From: Cardiobacteriales bacterium
Lineage (GTDB): Bacteria > Pseudomonadota > Gammaproteobacteria > Cardiobacteriales > Wohlfahrtiimonadaceae
Assembly (NCBI GenBank): GCA_030150565.1
Contig: JASLFR010000070.1
Location: 1-11,293, forward strand
Length of the DNA: 11,293 nucleotides
Direction: 5' to 3'
Position numbers and translations under genes: made by a program. Below, piece after piece: positions 7,381-11,293 of the stretch. How positions within the stretch are numbered: position 1 is the stretch's first letter; the number at the start of each line of letters is the position of its first letter. The notes below the pieces were generated by a model that worked only from the letters and a program-made list of their open reading frames with translations, searched no databases and was not told the DNA's origin.

Positions 7381-7779
7381 TTAAGTATGAAGAAGCCCAT
7401 CTTCTGCAAAGAGTCCCTTCATAATAAGGTGAGCTGTTCGCTCATTACACGCAACAGGAATGTTATAGAGTGTGGAGAGGCGAATGAGTGCTTTAACATC
7501 AACATCGTGGGGCATAGGTGTTAAGGGATCGGTGAAGAAGAAGAGAAGATCCAACTTCTGCTCACTAATCATAGCGCCAAGCTGTTGATCCCCTCCAAGC
7601 GGCCCGCTCTTTAAGCGGGTCAGATCGAGTTCACTATACGCCTCCAAAATTCGCTGCCCCGTTGTTCCTGTTGCGTAGAGCTTATGCTCTTTGAAGTAAT
7701 CGCGATAGATGCCGATCCACTCTACAAGCTCCTGTTTCTTTGCATCATGTGCCACCAATCCGATTGAGTGCCTAATCAA
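7381..7779 (-). CDS. mgsA: Methylglyoxal synthase
   Basis: The enzyme converts dihydroxyacetone phosphate to methylglyoxal and phosphate, a cytoplasmic bypass of lower glycolysis that relieves sugar-phosphate stress. Family landmarks are LVAHDAKK with His11 and Lys15, YATGTTG (35-41), the SGPLGGDQQ loop with catalytic-type Asp64, FFTDPL with Asp84, and MPHDVD with His91 and Asp94. At 132 residues it is shorter than the 152 of E. coli, lacking a few residues at each end, but no active-site segment is missing. The start is TTG: AGGAG lies six bases upstream, an in-frame TAG stands two codons upstream, and the first in-frame ATG is residue 70. A rare start codon may hold down expression of an enzyme with a toxic product; that is inference. 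Confidence 0.95.
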   Translation of the reverse strand: MIRHSIGLVAHDAKKQELVEWIGIYRDYFKEHKLYATGTTGQRILEAYSELDLTRLKSGPLGGDQQLGAMISEQKLDLLFFFTDPLTPMPHDVDVKALIRLSTLYNIPVACNERTAHLIMKGLFAEDGLLHT

Positions 7780-7785
7780 TGTCTA

Positions 7786-7790
7786 CTCCT
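7786..7790 (-). promoter_or_regulatory. Ribosome binding site fixing the mgsA TTG start
   Basis: On the minus strand AGGAG is followed six bases later by TTG. The intervening TAG is in frame with the gene, so translation cannot begin further upstream. Confidence 0.8.
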
Positions 7791-7851
7791 TATAAATATC
7801 TAAAATTGCTGCAACAATAGTGGTTTATTGTGACAGGTAGGTAACAGAGCG

Positions 7852-9258
7852 TCACCCCTTTCTCTTTAAATCTCGATACACCTTCTCATTCGTATGGTTA
7901 ATCACGATAGGGGCGAGAAGGAGGAGAGCCAATAAGTTGGGGAGCACCATCAGCGCATTGAAGAGATCGGCCAGATCCCACACCAATTGAACTTTCACCA
8001 TTGAGGCGAGAAAGACGCCGATCACCGCAATGAGCTGAAAAATTCTCAATGCTTTAGGGGAGGCAAAGAGATAGCGAACGTTGTTTTCAGCGTAGTAGTA
8101 CCAGCCGATGATGGTGGAGAAGGCGAAAAAGAGGAGCGAGATAGAGATAAAGACCCCCCCAATATGGCCAAAAACGAGCTCATAGGCGTACTGTGTGACG
8201 GCAATTCCTGTCCCTTTTTCAGCATAAAATTGGAGGAAGGAGCCTGAAGCACCACTCTCAGCAAAACCTCGTAATCCAGAGGTGATGATCACCAATCCCG
8301 TTAAAGTGACGATAACACCAACGATGAAGACCCCCATCATCGCAACAAAACCCTGCTCTTCAGAAGAGCGTACTTTCGCAACAGCGTGAGCGTGAGGGGT
8401 TGATCCCATTCCCGCTTCGTTAGAGAAGAGCCCCCGTGCAATGCCGTAACTCATCGCTTTCTGAATCGCAATACCTGCCCCACCTCCTAATACTGCTTCT
8501 GGATTGAAGGCTGCAATAAAGATCGTTTTAAAAGCGGGCAGAATATATGCGTAGTTGTAAAAGAGCATCGTCAGAGCGCCGATAAGGTAGAAGAGCGCCA
8601 TAGAGGGGACTACCTTTTCGGTAAAAGTGGCGATAGTGCGCAGCCCTCCCACAACAACAATCGCCATAATGGTTGCTACTCCAAGCCCTGAGATCCATGT
8701 GGGGATCTTTAAAGAGCTCTCAAAGGCGGCTGCTATTGAGTTCGATTGCACCATATTGCCAATGATGCCGAGCGCCAGAATAATAAGGATCGCAAAAGTG
8801 ATGGCGAGCCATTTGAGCCCAAGCCCCTCCTCAATATAGTAGGCAGGTCCTCCAACACTCTGCCCTTGACGATCTTTAGTGCGAAATTTTTGCGCTAAAA
8901 TCGCTTCAGCATAGATGGTCGCCATCCCTAAAAATGAGGAGACCCACATCCAGAAGATCGCACCAGGACCTCCTGCAATAATAGCAGTTGCAGGCCCTGC
9001 AAGATTCCCCGTCCCTACCTGTCCTGCGACTGCAGTTGTAATCGCTTGAAAGGAGCTCATCCCCGATTTATCCGCTTTCTCTCCTGAGAAGGTCATCCGT
9101 TTAAAGAGGGAGCGAAAAGCACTCTTAAAGCGGCGAATCTGAATAAAGCGCAAGCGAAAAGAGTAGTAGATTCCCGTTCCGCAGAGCAGATAGATAAGAA
9201 GATTATCCCAAAGAAAAGCGCGAACAAGAGTGAGGGCATCGATGAATGCTTGAGTCAT
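7852..9258 (-). CDS. alsT: Alanine (or glycine):cation symporter, AGCS family
   Basis: A 468-residue inner-membrane transporter of the AGCS family (AlsT/DagA/AgcS type), usual length, with about ten to eleven hydrophobic helices. It imports alanine or glycine with sodium or protons. Signatures are AVAGQVGTGNLAGPATAI (about 76-93), whose unwound GTGN segment contributes to substrate and ion binding in this family, and GLFSNEAGMGS (276-286), the family motif, here followed by TPHAHA. GGPAYYIEEGLG (136-147) is also typical. A structurally studied archaeal member, AgcS, accepts both L- and D-alanine. The divergent dadA therefore suggests that this protein supplies D-alanine for oxidation; this is inferred from context. 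ATG 9258 has AGGA at suitable spacing. mgsA lies 72 bases downstream on the same strand. Confidence 0.93.
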   Translation of the reverse strand: MTQAFIDALTLVRAFLWDNLLIYLLCGTGIYYSFRLRFIQIRRFKSAFRSLFKRMTFSGEKADKSGMSSFQAITTAVAGQVGTGNLAGPATAIIAGGPGAIFWMWVSSFLGMATIYAEAILAQKFRTKDRQGQSVGGPAYYIEEGLGLKWLAITFAILIILALGIIGNMVQSNSIAAAFESSLKIPTWISGLGVATIMAIVVVGGLRTIATFTEKVVPSMALFYLIGALTMLFYNYAYILPAFKTIFIAAFNPEAVLGGGAGIAIQKAMSYGIARGLFSNEAGMGSTPHAHAVAKVRSSEEQGFVAMMGVFIVGVIVTLTGLVIITSGLRGFAESGASGSFLQFYAEKGTGIAVTQYAYELVFGHIGGVFISISLLFFAFSTIIGWYYYAENNVRYLFASPKALRIFQLIAVIGVFLASMVKVQLVWDLADLFNALMVLPNLLALLLLAPIVINHTNEKVYRDLKRKG

Positions 9259-9375
9259 ATCAAATCCTAAAGTGATGAGGGGCGAGGGGTGGGAAAACTG
9301 TGGTCATGCTTAGCAATTAGGGGTAAAATCGGTGAGATTGGAGCGATCCTCCACCAAAAGGAGCAGTACGAATTG

Positions 9376-9393
9376 ATGCACGACATTGTGCAT
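9376..9393. repeat. Inverted repeat between alsT and dadA, possible operator
   Basis: ATGCAC at 9376-9381 and GTGCAT at 9388-9393 form a perfect 6-6-6 dyad in the alsT/dadA gap. The eight-base palindrome TTGATCAA (9394-9401) abuts it. The symmetry suggests a dimeric regulator site serving one or both genes. No specific regulator can be named from the sequence. Confidence 0.4.
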
Positions 9394-9425
9394 TTGATCA
9401 ATATCCACCTCTCGTAATGCCTCCG

Positions 9426-9454
9426 TTGTCTAAATGAAAACCAATAATTATAAC
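9426..9454 (+). promoter_or_regulatory. Predicted dadA promoter
   Basis: A -35 TTGTCT (9426-9431) is followed by exactly 17 bases and a -10 TATAAC (9449-9454), five of six to consensus. The predicted transcript starts near 9461, about 35 bases before the dadA ATG. This fits a sigma-70-type promoter. Confidence 0.6.
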
Positions 9455-9467
9455 GTAATTGTATTGG
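9441..9467 (+). promoter_or_regulatory. Candidate operator over the dadA -10 and start site
   Basis: CCAATA (9441-9446) and TATTGG (9462-9467) are a perfect inverted repeat. The inner ATTA and TAAT also mirror each other with a one- to two-base offset. The 27-base dyad covers the -10 and the likely transcription start, where a bound repressor would block initiation. Confidence 0.35.
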
Positions 9468-9495
9468 TGAACGATTAAAAATAGTAGGAGAAAAT

Positions 9496-10749
9496 ATGCA
9501 GGTTCTAGTCTTAGGAAGTGGCGTTATCGGTACAACGTTAGCGTATTATTTAGCGAAGAAGGGGCTTGATGTAACGGTTGTTGATCGTGAAGAGGGGCCT
9601 GCGCTGGAGACAAGTTACGGCAATGCGGGGCAGATCTCTCCTGGGTATGCAACCCCTTGGGCCGCTCCTGGCATTCCATTAAAAGCGATGAAGTGGCTTT
9701 TGCAATCTCACGCCCCTTTAGCGATTCGTCCCACACTCGATCCTTTCCAATATCGCTGGATGTGGCAGATGTTCCGTAACTGTAATGCTAAAGATTATGC
9801 AGTGAATAAAGCGCGGATGGTGCGAGTCTCTGAATATAGCCGAGATTGTCTGCGTGAATTGCGTCAAGAGACTGGTTTAACCTATGAAGAACGCACGCTC
9901 GGGACAATGCAGCTCTTTCGTACAGAGAAGCAGTTAGAGGCGATGAAGAGTGATATTGAGGTACTTGAAGAGTTTGGGGTCCCCTTTGAAGTGCTCGATC
10001 GTGATGGAATCATCGCAGCTGAGCCTGCGCTTGCAGAGCGGGTGGATAAATTGAAAGGGGGCTTACGTCTTCCTAATGATGAGACGGGGGATTGCTTCCT
10101 CTACACCAACCGTTTAGCTGAAAAGGCGAAAGAGCTTGGGGTGAAATTCCTCTTCAATGCGACGGTTGAAAAGATCAGTGTGAATGGCGATAAGATTGAA
10201 GGGGTCTTTGTTAATGGTGAGTTGATGCGTGCTGATAAGTATGTGGTTGCGCTTGGTTCCTACTCCACGCCCCTCTTAAAAGAGATTGGTCTTAAGATTC
10301 CCGTCTACCCATTGAAGGGGTACTCACTCACTATTCCGATCACCAATCCTGAGATGGCGCCTAAATCAACGGTTCTTGATGAGTCTTATAAGGTGGCGAT
10401 TACCCGATTTGATGATCGCATTCGTGTTGGAGGAATGGCAGAGATTAGCGGATTTGATCTCTCTTTGAAGAAGAATCGTCGTGAAACATTAGAGATTGTA
10501 ACGCGTGATCTCTATCCAGAGGGGGGAGATATCGATGCTGCTGAATTCTGGACAGGATTGCGCCCCACAACACCCGATGGAACGCCCATTATTGGAGCAA
10601 CCCCCTATGAAGGGCTCTACCTCAATACAGGGCATGGAACATTAGGATGGACAATGGCGGCAGGTTCTGGACGTTATCTAAGCGATCTTATTGCAGGTGA
10701 GGAGCCTGAAATTGATACAGAAGGATTAGATATCTTCCGTTATCGCTAA
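9496..10749 (+). CDS. dadA: D-amino acid dehydrogenase
   Basis: This FAD-dependent, membrane-associated dehydrogenase oxidises D-amino acids, chiefly D-alanine, to the keto acid and ammonia, passing electrons to the respiratory chain. Its 417 residues compare with about 432 in E. coli. The N-terminal dinucleotide fold shows GSGVIG (7-12) and the acidic end VVDRE (28-32). The DadA signature follows: ETSYGNAGQISPGYATPWAAPG (38-59 in two parts, with NAGQ at 43-46). The C terminus carries GLRPTTPDGTPIIG and NTGHGTLGWTMAAGSG, which close the FAD site. AGGAG stands five bases before ATG, with a promoter upstream. It is divergent from the alanine symporter. The usual partner dadX (catabolic alanine racemase) is not next to it, so L-alanine entry into this route would need a racemase encoded elsewhere. 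Confidence 0.95.
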   Translation: MQVLVLGSGVIGTTLAYYLAKKGLDVTVVDREEGPALETSYGNAGQISPGYATPWAAPGIPLKAMKWLLQSHAPLAIRPTLDPFQYRWMWQMFRNCNAKDYAVNKARMVRVSEYSRDCLRELRQETGLTYEERTLGTMQLFRTEKQLEAMKSDIEVLEEFGVPFEVLDRDGIIAAEPALAERVDKLKGGLRLPNDETGDCFLYTNRLAEKAKELGVKFLFNATVEKISVNGDKIEGVFVNGELMRADKYVVALGSYSTPLLKEIGLKIPVYPLKGYSLTIPITNPEMAPKSTVLDESYKVAITRFDDRIRVGGMAEISGFDLSLKKNRRETLEIVTRDLYPEGGDIDAAEFWTGLRPTTPDGTPIIGATPYEGLYLNTGHGTLGWTMAAGSGRYLSDLIAGEEPEIDTEGLDIFRYR

Positions 10750-10767
10750 AAATCTCTCTCTAAAGAG

Positions 10768-10796
10768 AAAAGCCCCTCTTATTGAGGGGCTTTTTT
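10768..10796. terminator. Bidirectional terminator between dadA and folB
   Basis: Arms AAAAGCCCCTC (10768-10778) and GAGGGGCTTTT (10784-10794) pair over eleven bases around a five-base loop. T residues follow on the plus strand and TTTTCTCTTT on the minus strand, so it can serve both convergent genes. Confidence 0.9.
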
Positions 10797-10813
10797 GTGA
10801 GTGTTCTGATCAA

Positions 10814-11179
10814 CTATTGATAATCAGCCGCTGTGCGATAAATACGAACCCCCACAGCATCGGTATCTTCGATTGCTGTTAGTTTATTTAGCTCAATAGT
10901 GAGCGCAGGAATGGAGAATCTCTCAATTAACTCCTTCGCTAAGCGCTCTGTAAAGGTCTCCACCAGTAGAAATGCGGAGTTCTTAGCGAACGCTTTGATA
11001 TAATTGCTCACCTTCTCATAATCGAGGGTGAGGGCAATATCATCATTCTCAGCTGAAGGGCGATTATCCCACTCCATCTCAAGATTGAGACTGATCGGTT
11101 GAATATTATCCCGCTCATGAGGATAAATCCCGATAATGACATCCAGCTTTACATTCTTAATAAATACAATATCACTCAT
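10814..11179 (-). CDS. folB: Dihydroneopterin aldolase
   Basis: A 121-residue cytoplasmic enzyme of folate synthesis that cleaves 7,8-dihydroneopterin to 6-hydroxymethyl-dihydropterin and glycolaldehyde, at the usual family length. The N terminus IVFIKNVKLDVIIGIYPHER carries the conserved active-site Glu22. QPISLNLEMEWD (27-38), the DYEKV segment (53-57), the ETFTERLA helix with Glu74, and Lys99 in LNKLTAI follow. Lys99 is at the place of the catalytic lysine in the usual KP motif; here Leu replaces Pro after it. I chose ATG 11179 because it gives the family's normal start. The frame is open further upstream to 11266, but that stretch overlaps the preceding gene's end. A modest GAGATGAG ribosome site precedes it. 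The upstream gene ends 17 bases before, suggesting co-transcription. Confidence 0.93.
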   Translation of the reverse strand: MSDIVFIKNVKLDVIIGIYPHERDNIQPISLNLEMEWDNRPSAENDDIALTLDYEKVSNYIKAFAKNSAFLLVETFTERLAKELIERFSIPALTIELNKLTAIEDTDAVGVRIYRTAADYQ

Positions 11180-11196
11180 GTTCTCATCTCTCTCGA

Positions 11197-11293
11197 TCAG
11201 TAGGTGCCTGCAATTAAGACAAACAGAAATACAGCGACGATCAGAATACCGATTAGGGCTAGCCATGCGCGGAAGAAATTTTTCTTACTCGGA
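11197..11293 (-). CDS. 3' end of an unidentified membrane-protein gene (partial)
   Basis: On the minus strand an open frame enters from the right edge and stops with TGA at 11197-11199. The visible tail of 31 residues is a basic stretch (PSKKNFFR), then about twenty hydrophobic residues (AWLALIGILIVAVFLFVLIA), then only GTY. The basic flank followed by a helix fits a membrane segment with a cytoplasmic N side and an extreme C terminus on the outer face. It could be a tail-anchored protein, the last helix of a larger one, or a tiny one-helix protein. folB starts 17 bases later on the same strand. I do not recognise the family. Confidence 0.5.
   Translation of the reverse strand, partial: PSKKNFFRAWLALIGILIVAVFLFVLIAGTY

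Noticed and set aside
7814..7831. ACAATA-N6-TATTGT inverted repeat between alsT and mgsA
   Set aside because: Only six AT-rich base pairs with no T-run after it on the minus strand. It is too weak to call a terminator for alsT or an operator for mgsA.
11180..11266. Extended folB start adding 29 residues
   Set aside because: The extension overlaps the end of another reading frame encoding a membrane helix, and FolB proteins normally start at the MSDIVFIK position.

Overview
The window reads as ordinary chromosome of a gammaproteobacterium of moderate GC content. The divergent pair ypjD/ffh is an arrangement also known from E. coli, and the recognisable proteins (GltX, Ffh, MgsA, DadA, FolB) look proteobacterial. 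A relative of Ignatzschineria/Wohlfahrtiimonas or the Cardiobacteriales is possible, but that is a guess. I see no insertion sequences, phage genes, CRISPR array, tRNA or rRNA. No gene-free stretch exceeds 240 bases.

Layout. A plus-strand gene of unknown identity ends at 122 and shares a bidirectional terminator with gltX (minus). Reading leftward on the minus strand from 4659, the order is ypjD (cytochrome-c-assembly-like membrane protein), tatC (unusually long), lemA with its own promoter and terminator, then gltX. Divergent from ypjD, ffh (SRP GTPase) and sppA (short signal-peptide-peptidase type) run on the plus strand, each ending in a hairpin terminator. The minus-strand pair mgsA and alsT (alanine/cation symporter) follows. 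alsT is divergent from dadA (D-amino-acid dehydrogenase) across a 237-base regulatory region with a good dadA promoter and two inverted repeats. dadA and folB are convergent on a shared terminator. folB follows the 3' end of an unidentified membrane-protein gene that runs off the right edge.

How the genes fit together. The middle of the window is rich in envelope functions: Ffh delivers nascent membrane proteins, TatC is the receptor for folded Tat substrates, SppA degrades signal peptides and membrane proteins, and YpjD is a CcsA-like membrane protein. alsT and dadA form an alanine-use pair, with uptake of alanine (probably both enantiomers) and oxidation of D-alanine to pyruvate.

The most unusual object is tatC. 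It encodes 486 residues instead of about 250. The first half is a canonical TatC with its key residues intact. By eye the second half is a diverged second copy of the same six-helix fold, giving a tandem TatC that resembles haloarchaeal TatCt in principle.
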